Assembly (NCBI RefSeq): GCF_026626635.1 | Contig: NZ_JAPNKA010000001.1 | Location: 3,410,001 to 3,474,000, forward strand | DNA from: Archangium lansingense | GTDB taxonomy: Bacteria; Myxococcota; Myxococcia; Myxococcales; Myxococcaceae | Direction: 5' to 3' | Length of the DNA stretch: 64,000 nucleotides | Shown: piece by piece, positions 24,591 to 33,658 of the stretch | Numbering within the stretch: position 1 is the stretch's first letter | Layout: each line of letters opens with the position of its first letter | The notes under the pieces: generated by a model | Told to the model about the DNA's origin: nothing | Database searches by the model: none | The model's input: only the letters and a program-made list of their open reading frames with translations | Position numbers and translations under genes: made by a program

Positions 24591-24924
24591 GGGCGTTTAC
24601 GCTCCTAAGCGTCTCGCTCGACCTTGACTCCCGCGGCCCCCGAAGGTTTCCGGAATGAATTTCGGAGGTTAGGTGCGGCGCTCCCGACCCGGGGAGCTTT
24701 AGCAAAGCCCTTCCACCCCGGCAAGAAGCCACCTCTTTCCGCAGAACCATGTGCTCCCGGGGCTGGCGTGCAGGCACGTGCCCACAGAGGTTGCTTGCTC
24801 AGCGGCATGGGAGGGGGAAGGGGGACTCCAGCGAGGGGCATCTTTTGAGAGGGGAGAGGGGGGGTGGAAATCCGGTCGCTTCCAGTTTGGAGGGGACCTG
24901 TCGAGTATTCACTATACTCCGGCC
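24591..24924. other. divergent intergenic region between mglB and the barrel-like gene
   Basis: 334 bases without a convincing gene. It must hold the mglBA promoter on the minus strand and a promoter for the plus-strand operon. Local inverted bits such as ccggaatgaatttcgg (24650-24665) and a G-rich run (24849-24870) are visible. A TATACT box on the plus strand ends six bases before the next start codon. No small RNA terminator is seen. Confidence 0.6.
24913..24918 (+). promoter_or_regulatory. possible -10 box immediately upstream of the barrel-like gene
   Basis: TATACT at 24913-24918 is a good sigma-70-type -10 element in an otherwise GC-rich region. Transcription would begin around 24925, the GTG start codon itself, implying a leaderless message; no Shine-Dalgarno sequence precedes the GTG. 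A clear -35 at the right distance is not seen. Confidence 0.3.
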
Positions 24925-26448
24925 GTGCCGTTCCGCCCCCGTCCCTTTTTCGCCGTTCTCCTACTTGCGCTCACCCTGGGCGCGCCGATCAGCGCGTGGG
25001 CCCAGGGTGTACCCGCCGAGCAGGCCTCGGTGCGGGTGCGCTACGGGCTGGCCTTCCGCCAAGGGGCCCAGGAGGTGGGGCCCACGGTGTCGTACGGGGG
25101 CATGACGCCCAATGACGTGGCGCTGTGGGCCGCGGTATTCGGCGAGGGCTGGTTGGGGGCGTGGGCCAGCGTGCAGCGCGAGGGCTTCAGCCTCTCGCAG
25201 GAGGCGCAGCTCGTCACCGGAGGCAGTCTGTTGAGGGCCTCGGTGGGGCCCGCGGCGCGCGTCTTCCTGGGGCCGGTGCGTGCCGAGGTGAGCGCGGGCT
25301 ACGGCTTCGCGCAGCTTCCGGTGTTCTCCAACGAGGGACAGGTGCGGCTCGTTCCCACGGCGCGCCATGCCGCGCTGGTGGGCGCCCGCGTCCTCGTGCC
25401 GCTGCCTTGGAGTCTGCGCGCGGAGGTGCGCGGGGAGCTGCCCGTGGCGATCGGCTCCACGTCGGAGGGGTTCGCGGCCGGGGGCGCGCTGCTCATCCCG
25501 GTGCTGCGGCGGGGTGAGTGGGGTGGGGCGCTGGCGCTGGAGTACCAGTACCTGCGTGACTCGCTGACGACGGCGGACGGCGCGGTGTCACGTCAGGTCA
25601 TCAGTCGCGCGGGAGTGGCGTTCGAGCTCTCCTATGGCGGAGGGGCGCGGGAGGCTCGGGTCGAGGAGGCCGCGCAACCGGAGACGGGTGAGCTCGTGCT
25701 CTCGGTGGTGGACGCGGAGTCCGGCAGGCCGCTGCCCGATGCCCGGGTGGTGTTGACGGTGGGCGGAATGGAGCAGGAGCCCCGTGTTGCCGGCGCGGAT
25801 GGGCGGTTGACGGGCGTGGTGCTGCCGCGGGGAGAGGTGCTCGCGCGGGTGAGCGCGGGGGGCTACGTGTCCGCGGAAGAGCGCGTCACGGTGCCGGCGG
25901 GCGGTCGCGCGGAGCGGGTGGTGCGAGTGCGTCAGGAGCCGCCGCGGGTGGGCTCCCTGCGCATCACCGTGGTGGACGCGCGCAGTGGGGGTCCCCTGGC
26001 GGGCGCGGCCGTCTCCGTAGGCTCCACCCAGGTCTTCACCGATGCGACGGGGCGGGTCCGCGTGGAGGGGCTTGCTCCGGGGCCCGTGGAGGTGAACGTC
26101 TCGGCCGAGGGCTTCCGGGCGGCGCAAGAGGCCGTGGTCATCGTCGTGGGGACGCGGACGGAGCTGCCCGTCACCCTGGTCTCCGCGAGCAAGGGGGCGC
26201 TCGCCACCCTCTCCGGGCAGGTGCGCGGCGTCCGGAAGGGCAAGCCGCTCCGGGCCTGGCTGGTCATCCCCGAGGCGAAGCTTCGCCGCCGTACGGACGT
26301 CCGGGGGTCTTTCCAGGTCCAGCTCAAGCAGGGTAGGTATCGCCTCATCTTCTCGGCTCCCGGGCACCTGTCCCAGACCAAGGTCGTCACCGTCCGCGAG
26401 GGCGAACAGGCCATCTTCAACGTCGATCTCTTCCCCAAGTCCCGGTGA
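24925..26448 (+). CDS. secreted protein with barrel-like N-terminal region and carboxypeptidase-regulatory-like repeats
   Basis: 507 residues from GTG 24925, chosen because it opens directly into a signal peptide (VPFRPRPFFAVLLLALTLGA, then ISAWAQ). Residues 30-270 alternate short amphipathic strands (FSLSQEAQLVTGGSLLRASV; ALALEYQYLRDSLTTADG), as in outer-membrane barrels or DUF-type porin-like domains. Residues 290-500 hold three repeats of the carboxypeptidase-D-regulatory/PEGA kind (LVLSVVDAESGRPLPDARVV; LRITVVDARSGGPLAGAAVS), each an Ig-like beta-sandwich. The stop overlaps the next gene (GTGA). Surface anchoring or binding role inferred. Confidence 0.75.
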   Translation: MPFRPRPFFAVLLLALTLGAPISAWAQGVPAEQASVRVRYGLAFRQGAQEVGPTVSYGGMTPNDVALWAAVFGEGWLGAWASVQREGFSLSQEAQLVTGGSLLRASVGPAARVFLGPVRAEVSAGYGFAQLPVFSNEGQVRLVPTARHAALVGARVLVPLPWSLRAEVRGELPVAIGSTSEGFAAGGALLIPVLRRGEWGGALALEYQYLRDSLTTADGAVSRQVISRAGVAFELSYGGGAREARVEEAAQPETGELVLSVVDAESGRPLPDARVVLTVGGMEQEPRVAGADGRLTGVVLPRGEVLARVSAGGYVSAEERVTVPAGGRAERVVRVRQEPPRVGSLRITVVDARSGGPLAGAAVSVGSTQVFTDATGRVRVEGLAPGPVEVNVSAEGFRAAQEAVVIVVGTRTELPVTLVSASKGALATLSGQVRGVRKGKPLRAWLVIPEAKLRRRTDVRGSFQVQLKQGRYRLIFSAPGHLSQTKVVTVREGEQAIFNVDLFPKSR

Positions 26449-28421
26449 GCTCCCTCCGCCCTCGCATTGTGTCCGCCCTGTGTCTGCTGCTGGCTACCGC
26501 CTGCGGAGATGAGGAGCCGTTGCCTCCGTCCACGCCGCCTCACCCCGTGGTGGTGGCGGAGAAGCCGGCCGAGGTGGTGGTGCCAGACGCGGGCGTGGTG
26601 GAGCTCGCGCAGCTCGTGGTGGTGACAGGCGAGGCCCGGCTCGAACGTGGAGGCAGGCAGTCGCCCGCGGTGCCAGGCCCGTTGTCGCGCGGTGACGCGG
26701 TGGAGACGGGCGCGGACGGAGCCGTCACGGTGCGCTTCGCCGATGGGCGCACGGTGGAGGTGGGGCCGGACGCGCGCTTCGTTCTCGAGGAGGACTCGAG
26801 CGGCGTGGTGGTGGCGGTGTCGCGCGGCTTTGTCCTGTCGCGGGTGCCGGCGGACCGGGCTCAGGCGCCGGCGGGCCCGAAGGTACAGCTCACCCTGCTC
26901 ACCCCGTTTGGTCTCACCCGCGTGGGCGCGGACGGCAGCGCGGTGAAGGTGGACGTGGGCCAGGACGAGGGCCGAGTGGAAGTGCTGCTGGGCACCGTGG
27001 AGGTGGTGGCGAAGAACGGGCAGACGGTGCGGGCCGAGCAGGGGCAGGTGGCGTCGGTGAAGGTGGAGGGGGTGACGACGCGTGTGCTGGAGCTGGCGCC
27101 CGTCGAGGTAACGGTGCACGCCGCGACGGGCCGCGCCGAGTGGCGCCAGAAGGGCAGTGCCCGGTGGCGTGGGGTGGATAAGGATGGCGAGGCGCTCAAG
27201 GCTGGTGACAGCGTGCGCGTGCGCCAGGGCACGGCGCTGCTGAAGCTGGAGGGCTCGGAGTCCACGCTCTCGCTGGGCTCGGGGGGCGAGCTGGTGGTGG
27301 ATGCGGTGTCTCGCGCCGGTTCGACGGATGAGGCGCGGTTGGACCTGCGCAAGGGCGAGCTGGGGCTGATGCTTGCCCCGGGCCGTGCCAGCCGGGTGGT
27401 GCTGCCGGGGCTCTCGCTGGAGAGCGACGGGGCCGCGCGGCTCGACGTGCGGCGCACCGGAGACGGTTTCACCGTGGACTCGCGAGCGGGTGACGTGACG
27501 CTGGTGCGCGGTGGGGCTCGTAAGCCCCTGCGCGCAGGCGAGCGTGCCACCGTGGCGGGCGAGGCCACCGCGCGGGTCGAGGCGTTGGAGCGGGCGCTGT
27601 TCTCGCTGCCTTCCGCGGAGGGCCTGCAGGTGTTCCAGCGGCGCCCGATGGAAGTGGCCCTCACGTGGGAGGAGGCGGGCGAGGTGCGGGTGGAGGTGGC
27701 CTCGGACTCTGGCTTCAAGAAGCCGGTGCTCGCGGGCTCGTCTCGGAGCAGCTTCGTCAACGTGCTGCCGCCGGCTCGGGGCTCGCTGTACTGGCGGGTG
27801 CTGAGGCCCGACGGCTCGCAGGTGGCGCGGGGTAGTGCGTCCTTCGGACCGGAGCGTTCCACCAAGGGCGAGCTGGATCGGCTGCGCAACCGGGTGCCCG
27901 AGGGGCCGGAGAAGACGACCATCTTCTTCCAGGACAAGCCCCCGGCCGTCACCTTCACCTGTGAGGCAGAGCAGGGCGCCGCGTCCTACAAGGTGGCGGT
28001 GTACCGGAGCGGGGCACTCGGTCAGCCCGTGGTGGAGCGCTCGTCCTCCACGCCGCAGGTTCCGCTTCAGGCCGGCCTCCTCGGGGAGGGCAACTTCCTG
28101 TGGTCCATCACCCCGGTGTCGCCCGATGGACGGCCGTTGCGCGGCGGGCGGATGAACAAGCTGGAGCTCGTCTTCGACAACTCGGTGCCTATGCTCGTCA
28201 TCAGCACTCCCCGGGAGGGCGGACGCGCGGGGTCTCGTGTGCGCGTGGCCGGCGTGGCTCCAGTGGACACAAAGCTCTTCGTGAACGGGCGGCCCCTGGC
28301 GCTCGACTCCAAGCACCGGTTCAATACCTGGGTGGAGCCAGAGGGACAGCCGCCCCTCGTTGTTTTCAAGCTGTCACGCCCCGGTGCACCGGATGCCTAT
28401 ACGGTGCGCACCCTGAAGTGA
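26445..28421 (+). CDS. FecR-domain lipoprotein
   Basis: 658 residues, GTG start overlapping the upstream stop. A lipoprotein signal (SALCLLLATACGDEE) precedes a FecR domain at about 55-175 (LVVVTGEARLERGG, GDAVETGADGAVTVRFADG, VRAEQGQVASV). A second FecR-like unit lies at about 220-385 (LDLRKGELGLML, VDSRAGDVTLVRGG). The C-terminal 200 residues look like Ig-like or fibronectin-like domains (KPPAVTFTCEAEQGAASYKV; PREGGRAGSRVRVAGVAPVDT). In myxobacteria FecR domains often occur on exported proteins without a sigma factor partner; no ECF sigma gene is present here. Likely an envelope binding or scaffold protein working with its neighbours, the barrel-like protein and the kinase. Confidence 0.82.
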   Translation: MSSLRPRIVSALCLLLATACGDEEPLPPSTPPHPVVVAEKPAEVVVPDAGVVELAQLVVVTGEARLERGGRQSPAVPGPLSRGDAVETGADGAVTVRFADGRTVEVGPDARFVLEEDSSGVVVAVSRGFVLSRVPADRAQAPAGPKVQLTLLTPFGLTRVGADGSAVKVDVGQDEGRVEVLLGTVEVVAKNGQTVRAEQGQVASVKVEGVTTRVLELAPVEVTVHAATGRAEWRQKGSARWRGVDKDGEALKAGDSVRVRQGTALLKLEGSESTLSLGSGGELVVDAVSRAGSTDEARLDLRKGELGLMLAPGRASRVVLPGLSLESDGAARLDVRRTGDGFTVDSRAGDVTLVRGGARKPLRAGERATVAGEATARVEALERALFSLPSAEGLQVFQRRPMEVALTWEEAGEVRVEVASDSGFKKPVLAGSSRSSFVNVLPPARGSLYWRVLRPDGSQVARGSASFGPERSTKGELDRLRNRVPEGPEKTTIFFQDKPPAVTFTCEAEQGAASYKVAVYRSGALGQPVVERSSSTPQVPLQAGLLGEGNFLWSITPVSPDGRPLRGGRMNKLELVFDNSVPMLVISTPREGGRAGSRVRVAGVAPVDTKLFVNGRPLALDSKHRFNTWVEPEGQPPLVVFKLSRPGAPDAYTVRTLK

Positions 28422-28428
28422 GGCCCGC

Positions 28429-30225
28429 ATGACGACCCCTGACGCTGGAAAGGTAGCGGGAGGGAGCCCCGACGCTCAGCTCCAGGCCTATGGCCAGTAC
28501 GTGCTGGTGCGCAAGCTGGCCGAGGGCGGCATGGCGGAGATCTTCCTCGCCAAGCGGCTCGGCGCGGACGGCTTCGAGCGCAACGTCGTCATCAAGCGGA
28601 TGCTCGCCAACCTGTCGGGCCTGCCCGAGTTCGTGGACATGTTCCGCGACGAGGCCCGGCTGGCGGCGAAGCTGTCCCACCCCAACATCGTGCAGATCCA
28701 GGACCTGGGCTTCACCGACGGCTGCTACTACATCTGCATGGAGTACCTCCCGGGGGAGGACTTCTCCACCACGGTGCGCACGGCGAGCTTCCGGGGTGAA
28801 TACATGCCGGTGCCGCTGGTGCTGCGCGTGCTCGCGGACGCGGCGCGGGGCCTGCACTACGCCCACGACTTCGCCGACGAGTCGGGCCGGAAGCTGAACA
28901 TCGTCCACCGCGACATCTCGCCCTCGAATCTGTACGTGACGTACGAGGGCCAGGTGAAGGTGCTGGACTTCGGCATCTCCAAGTACGAGTCGCGCCAGTC
29001 CCAGACGCGCACCGGCGTGGTGAAGGGCAAGTACATCTACATGGCGCCGGAGCAGGCCCGGGGCAACCCGGTGGACCGGCGCGCGGACATCTTCGCGCTG
29101 GGCGTGAGCCTCTACGAGGCGCTCACCCATGTGCGGCCCTTCGCCCGGGACAACGATCTGGCGGTGCTCAACGCGCTGTTGGAGGGGCAGTTCCAGCCGC
29201 CTCGGGAGTTGAGGCCCGACCTGTCCCCGGAGCTGGAGATGGTGGTGCTCCGGGCGATGGCCTACGATCCCGACGAGCGCTACGCCACCGCCGCGGAGTT
29301 CGCGGACGACCTGGAGCACCTCCTGTCGAGGGAGCCCCAGCGGCCGACGGGCGCCCACCTGGCCGCGTACCTGCGCAACAGCTTCGGCGAGGAGCGCTAC
29401 GCGGAGAAGACGCGCATCCCCACCATCACGACACTGAAGCAGGCCGGTTACTCCGTGCCTGCGACGACCGTCGACTCCTCGCGGATGTCGGGCTCCATGC
29501 CCACCGTCTCCTCCGAGGCGCGGAAGGGCGTCGGTCCCTCGCGGCCCGGGAAGAACAGCGCGATGGCTGGCCCTTCGCGCTGGCGTGGAATCGTCCTGGG
29601 CGTCGTGGCGAGCTGCCTGCTGCTGGCGGGTGGAGCGTTCGTGGTGGGTCGTAACGTCAGGATGACGCCCGCCGAGCCAGTGCCGCAGCCAGCGCCGCAG
29701 CCCGTGGTCCAGGCCGCTCCCTCGAATCCCTTGCCCCCACCGGTTCCCAAGGAGCCCGCTCCCGCGTCACCGGAGGCCACGTCTCCCGGGAGTGCCGCCG
29801 CGGAGGCCTCGCCGTCCGCCCAGGTACCGCCTCCTGCTCAGACAGCACTCGCCGCCGCACCAGAGGCCGCCGAAGCCCCGCCCGCCGCACCAGCCGAGCC
29901 CGTTCCCTCGAAGACGTCGGCGCGTACGGTGAAGCGCGTGTCCCTGGAGGCGGCGGACATCCAGCGGGTGGTGAATCGCAACCGAGCGCGCATCATGTCG
30001 TGCTTCGAGCAGTACAAGCGCGACCTGCCCGCGGACGAGGGCCAGGTCCAGGTGCGCTTCACCATCTTCTCCTCGGGCAAGGCGGACGCGGCCACCCAGG
30101 GAGCGCTGGCGACTCGGCCCGTGGGCAAGTGCCTGGAGAAGCAGGTGGAGCGCCTGCGCTTCCCCGCGCACCGGGACAAGGAAGTGACGGTGGTGCTGCC
30201 CTTCGGCTACCGCGTGACGCGGTAG
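28429..30225 (+). CDS. membrane Ser/Thr protein kinase with extracytoplasmic AgmX/PglI-type C-terminal domain
   Basis: 598 residues. Kinase domain about 20-300: glycine loop LAEGGMAEIFLAK, Lys in NVVIKRM, catalytic loop IVHRDISPSN and DFGISK, followed by KYIYMAPEQ. The HRD loop has Ser where most kinases have Lys (HRDxSPxN is common in myxobacterial kinases). A membrane span lies at about 384-407 (IVLGVVASCLLLAGGAFVVG). After a Pro/Ala linker, residues 505-598 form the TonB-like AgmX/PglI module (VVNRNRARIMSCFEQYKR ... GKCLEKQVERLRFP) also found on the GltG-like protein in this window. The domain order places that module in the periplasm, so the protein could sense or contact envelope partners and signal inward. 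Confidence 0.9.
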   Translation: MTTPDAGKVAGGSPDAQLQAYGQYVLVRKLAEGGMAEIFLAKRLGADGFERNVVIKRMLANLSGLPEFVDMFRDEARLAAKLSHPNIVQIQDLGFTDGCYYICMEYLPGEDFSTTVRTASFRGEYMPVPLVLRVLADAARGLHYAHDFADESGRKLNIVHRDISPSNLYVTYEGQVKVLDFGISKYESRQSQTRTGVVKGKYIYMAPEQARGNPVDRRADIFALGVSLYEALTHVRPFARDNDLAVLNALLEGQFQPPRELRPDLSPELEMVVLRAMAYDPDERYATAAEFADDLEHLLSREPQRPTGAHLAAYLRNSFGEERYAEKTRIPTITTLKQAGYSVPATTVDSSRMSGSMPTVSSEARKGVGPSRPGKNSAMAGPSRWRGIVLGVVASCLLLAGGAFVVGRNVRMTPAEPVPQPAPQPVVQAAPSNPLPPPVPKEPAPASPEATSPGSAAAEASPSAQVPPPAQTALAAAPEAAEAPPAAPAEPVPSKTSARTVKRVSLEAADIQRVVNRNRARIMSCFEQYKRDLPADEGQVQVRFTIFSSGKADAATQGALATRPVGKCLEKQVERLRFPAHRDKEVTVVLPFGYRVTR

Positions 30226-30235
30226 CCGGGGCGTC

Positions 30236-30829
30236 TCACAGCTCGCGCCGGGCGCTGAGCGCCTTCGCCAGCGTGGCCTGGTCGGCGTACTCAAGGTCGC
30301 CACCCATGGGCAGACCCTGGGCGATGCGACTCACCCGGATGCCCATCGGCTTGAGCAGCCGCGTGAGGTAGAGCGCGGTGGCCTCGCCCTCCACGTCCGG
30401 GTTGGTGGCGAGGATGATCTCCTCGACATGACCGTCCCCCAGACGCGTGAGCAGCTCCTTGATGCGCAGCTGCTCGGGGCCCACGCCGTCCAGCGGCGAG
30501 AGCACGCCGTGCAGCACGTGGTAGCGCCCCTTGAACTCGCGGGTGCGCTCGAGGGCCATCAGGTCCGCGAACGTCTCCACCACGCACAGCACGCGCTCGT
30601 CGCGCCGTTCGTCCCGGCAGAAGCCGCACAGCTCCGAGTCGGTGAGGGAGAAACACCGGGCGCACAGGTGCACCTTCTCCTTCACCTCGCGGATGGCCTG
30701 GGACAGCTCCTGGGCGTACTCACCGGGGGCGCGCAGGATGTGAAAGGCCAGCCGCTGCGCGGTCTTCTCCCCGATGCCGGGGAGCTTCGCGAGCTGGGCG
30801 ACCAGCCGATTGAGCGGATCAGGAGTCAT
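30236..30829 (-). CDS. recR: recombination mediator RecR
   Basis: 197 residues. N-terminal helix-hairpin-helix (LAKLPGIGEKTAQRLAFH), a four-cysteine zinc finger (HLCARCFSLTDSELCGFCRD), and a Toprim domain (VLCVVETFADLMALER; ILATNPDVEGEATALYL). RecR acts with RecF/RecO to load RecA on single-stranded gaps. It follows ybaB after 6 bases and dnaX upstream, the widely conserved dnaX-ybaB-recR order. The C-terminus SRIAQGLPMGGDLEYAD is typical. Confidence 0.97.
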   Translation of the reverse strand: MTPDPLNRLVAQLAKLPGIGEKTAQRLAFHILRAPGEYAQELSQAIREVKEKVHLCARCFSLTDSELCGFCRDERRDERVLCVVETFADLMALERTREFKGRYHVLHGVLSPLDGVGPEQLRIKELLTRLGDGHVEEIILATNPDVEGEATALYLTRLLKPMGIRVSRIAQGLPMGGDLEYADQATLAKALSARREL

Positions 30830-30835
30830 TCGCTA

Positions 30836-31153
30836 TCAAGTAATGCCGGGGATCTTCACGCCGCCGGAGATCTTACCGAGCTCGCGCTGCATCTTCTCGC
30901 GGCTGCTCGCCAGGGCAGCGTTGACGCCGGCGGTGACCAGGTCCTCGAGCATGCCCAGGTCGTTGGGGTCGACGAGCGACTTGTCGATCTTGATGCTCTT
31001 GATCTCCTGCACGCAGTTGGCGACCACGGTGACGCGGCCGTCGCCGGCCTTGGCCTCGACGGTCTCTTCGGCCAGCTCCTTCTTGCGCTGCTCGATCTTC
31101 TCCGTGAGCTTGTTGGCCTGACGGATGAAGTAGTTCAGGTCGATGCCGGGCAT
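30836..31153 (-). CDS. ybaB: YbaB/EbfC family nucleoid-associated protein
   Basis: 105 residues from ATG 31153 (MPGIDLNYFIRQANKLTEKI). The N-terminal amphipathic helix, the central TVEAKAGDGRVTVVANCVQEI strands and the C-terminal helix with NAALASSREKMQRELGKISG are the YbaB/EbfC fold, a small DNA-binding dimer found in most bacteria. The upstream-extended frame was rejected because it lacks homology. It sits between dnaX and recR, its usual place. Confidence 0.95.
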   Translation of the reverse strand: MPGIDLNYFIRQANKLTEKIEQRKKELAEETVEAKAGDGRVTVVANCVQEIKSIKIDKSLVDPNDLGMLEDLVTAGVNAALASSREKMQRELGKISGGVKIPGIT

Positions 31154-31240
31154 GTGCTTCCTCGTAGAACGCTCGAGCGGGCATCGCGGACCGCTCGGCA
31201 TGGTGCGAAACGCGCACCCTAGCGTCGGGCGAGCCGGTTG

Positions 31241-33452
31241 TCAGGGGCTCTCGTCGCTGGGGTCGTTCGCCGGGGCGGCTACCGGGCGCGCGGGCTGGTC
31301 GTACACCTGGATGTGTTCGATCTCGCCGCCCAGGAACTTCAGGGTGGCGCGGATCGCGGGATGGCTGCGGACCCGGCCCTCGGTGCTCTTCTCGTAGGCG
31401 GCGCGCTCCTGGGCGTCTTCCTGGGCGATGCTGATGATGCCCGCGCCAGGGCCCTCGGTATCGTTCTCGGAGGCGTCCTGCACCACGAGCCTGGTGGGGC
31501 GGCCGAAGTGCTCGGAGAGCGCCTTCTCGACGATGGTGCGCCCAGCGGCCCCGGCCACGGTTGTCTTGTGGAAGCCGTCCTTGGGCGTGTAGCCGATGGC
31601 CACCTCACCCTCGCGAATCCACAGCAGGCGGCCGCAGGCGAGCGACTTGGCATGTCGGCCGGAGGCATCGCGCACGGTGTCCACCGTTGCGCGCCACCGG
31701 TCCTGGAGCGGCTTCCGGGGATTGTCGCGGCCGGAGGCGGCCATGATGGGGGCCGCGGCGCGCGGGGCGTGGTGGATGTCGAAGGGCCGGACGGACTCGG
31801 CCTCTGGCTCCGGCTCGGCGGGGAGAGATACGGGCGGCGCGTCAGGCAGGCACTCGCCGGAGGCACAGCCCTCGGGGGAGCCCTCCTCGGGGAAGTAGCG
31901 CTCGTCGTCGACGGGAGGAGGGGGCTGCGGCGGCTGCGGAGGCAGGCGCACGTTCGTCACGCGCACCACAGGCTGCGCGGGAGCGGGAGTCTCGGGCGCA
32001 CGTGTGACGGGCGCGGGGCCCCCTTGGGACATGCCAAAGGGAGACGATGCCGGAGCCATGGCGGGCCTGGCGGGCTCGGGGACAGGCGCGGGCGTGGGGG
32101 CTCGTGGCGCTGGCGCCGACGGGGCCTGAGCACGGGCCTCCCACGGACGCGACGGTGCCGCAGCCGCCACGGGAGGTGCGGCGGGCTCGGGCGCGCGAGG
32201 TGGTGGGGCAGGGGCTCGGGCGGGCTCTGAGGGTCGCTCAGTGGGAGCGAAAGTTTGCGGAGCTGGAGCGACCTCCGGGCGCCCCAGCAGCTACTTTGCG
32301 AGCGTCCTCGGGACCGAGCCCGGCGGCGAGGCGATCCACTCGGGCGAGCAGCTCCGGGATGGAGCCGACCGGCGAGAGCTGGATGGCCTTGAGCAGTGCC
32401 ATCTCCAGCGCGAGCCGGGGATGGGCCGCGCGAGACACGTCCCAGACGCACCCGTGCACCACGTCGAAGAGACGGGAGATCTGCGCCGGATCCGCGTCCT
32501 TGGCCAGCGCGGTGAGCGCATTGCGCTCGGACTCGGCGAGCTCCGCGGGGGCCTCGCCCAGCGTCTTGGCGACGAAGAGGTGACGCAGTTGCAGCGCCAA
32601 TTCCTCCGTGAGCCGCTTGAGGTCCGTGCCGCGGTTGAAGACTTCCTCCACGCGCTCGAGCACGCGCCTGGCGTCCTTGCGCACCAGCGCGTCGGCGAAG
32701 TCCTGCACCACCGTGCGATCGATGGTGCCCAGCGCGTCGGCGACGTCCTCATCCTTGGGCTCGGGGCCGCACGCGGAGAAGATCTGATCCAGGAGGCTGA
32801 GCGCGTCGCGCATGCCTCCCTCTGACTGGCGCACCACCATGGAGAGCGCGCGCTCGGAGATGGCCACCTTCTCCTGCTCGCAGATGTACTTGAGCCGCTG
32901 GAGCATCACGGCGGCGGAGATGCGGCGGAAGTTGTGGCGCTGGCAGCGCGAGAGGATGGTGTCCGGGAGCTTGTGCGCCTCGGTGGTCGCGAAGATGAAC
33001 TTCACGTGCCCGGGCGGCTCCTCCAGCGTCTTCAGGAGCGCGTTGAACGCCGCTCCCGAGAGCATGTGGACCTCGTCGATGATGTAGATCTTGTGCCGGT
33101 CGCGCTGCGGCAGGTACTTGGCGTTCTCGCGGATCTCCCGGACGTTCTCCACGCCGTTGTTGGAGGCACCGTCGATCTCCGCCACGTCCACCGAGGTGCC
33201 CGCGGCGATCTCCGTGCACGCCTGGCACTTGCCACACGGCTCGGGGGTGGGCCCATTCTCACAGTTGAGGGCCTTGGCGAGCAGGCGGGCGGCGGTCGTC
33301 TTGCCCACGCCGCGGGGGCCGCAGAACAGGTAGGCGTGAGCCACCCGGTTCATCTTGATGGCGTTGGCGACTGTCCGGACCACGTGCTCCTGGCCGGTCA
33401 TGTCGTCGAAGGTCTGAGGGCGCCATTTACGGGCAAGGACGAGGTAGCTCAT
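31241..33452 (-). CDS. dnaX: DNA polymerase III subunit gamma/tau, encoded in two overlapping frames
   Basis: Start ATG 33452 (MSYLVLARKWRPQTFDDM). Clamp-loader AAA+ motifs are intact: Walker A CGPRGVGKTTAARLLAKAL, a zinc site with PCGKCQAC, DEVHMLSGAAFNALLKTLEEP (Walker B) and the SRC motif ILSRCQRH. This frame stops at TGA 32238-32240 after about 404 codons, close to the size of E. coli gamma. The remainder (to 31241), a Pro/Ala linker then a tau-like C-terminal domain (GRLLWIREGEVAIGYTPKDG), lies in the +1 frame. The shift must occur between the TAG of that frame at 32291-32293 and the TGA; a run of four C on the plus strand at 32282-32285 lies inside. Programmed frameshift, indel or sequencing error are the options. 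Confidence 0.9.
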
Positions 33453-33658
33453 GGGGGCGGCGAATCTAAACACGGAGAACACTCCAGCGCACGACTTCCA
33501 TGCACTGGACGCTCTACTTTTGAAGTTCTCCCCAGAAGTCCAGAAATGAGACGCCCGAGGTCAGGCGCTGCTTCACTCCGCGTCGTGCTCCGCCGTGCCG
33601 AGTTCCACGCCTTGCGCTTCCTTGGGAGGACAGAGAGAGTCGCGACGCCATTCCTCCC

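Noticed and set aside
31241..33452. dnaX as a dead pseudogene
   Set aside because: Both halves keep intact motifs, the gene is essential and the short frame matches the gamma size; frameshift or sequencing error is more likely.
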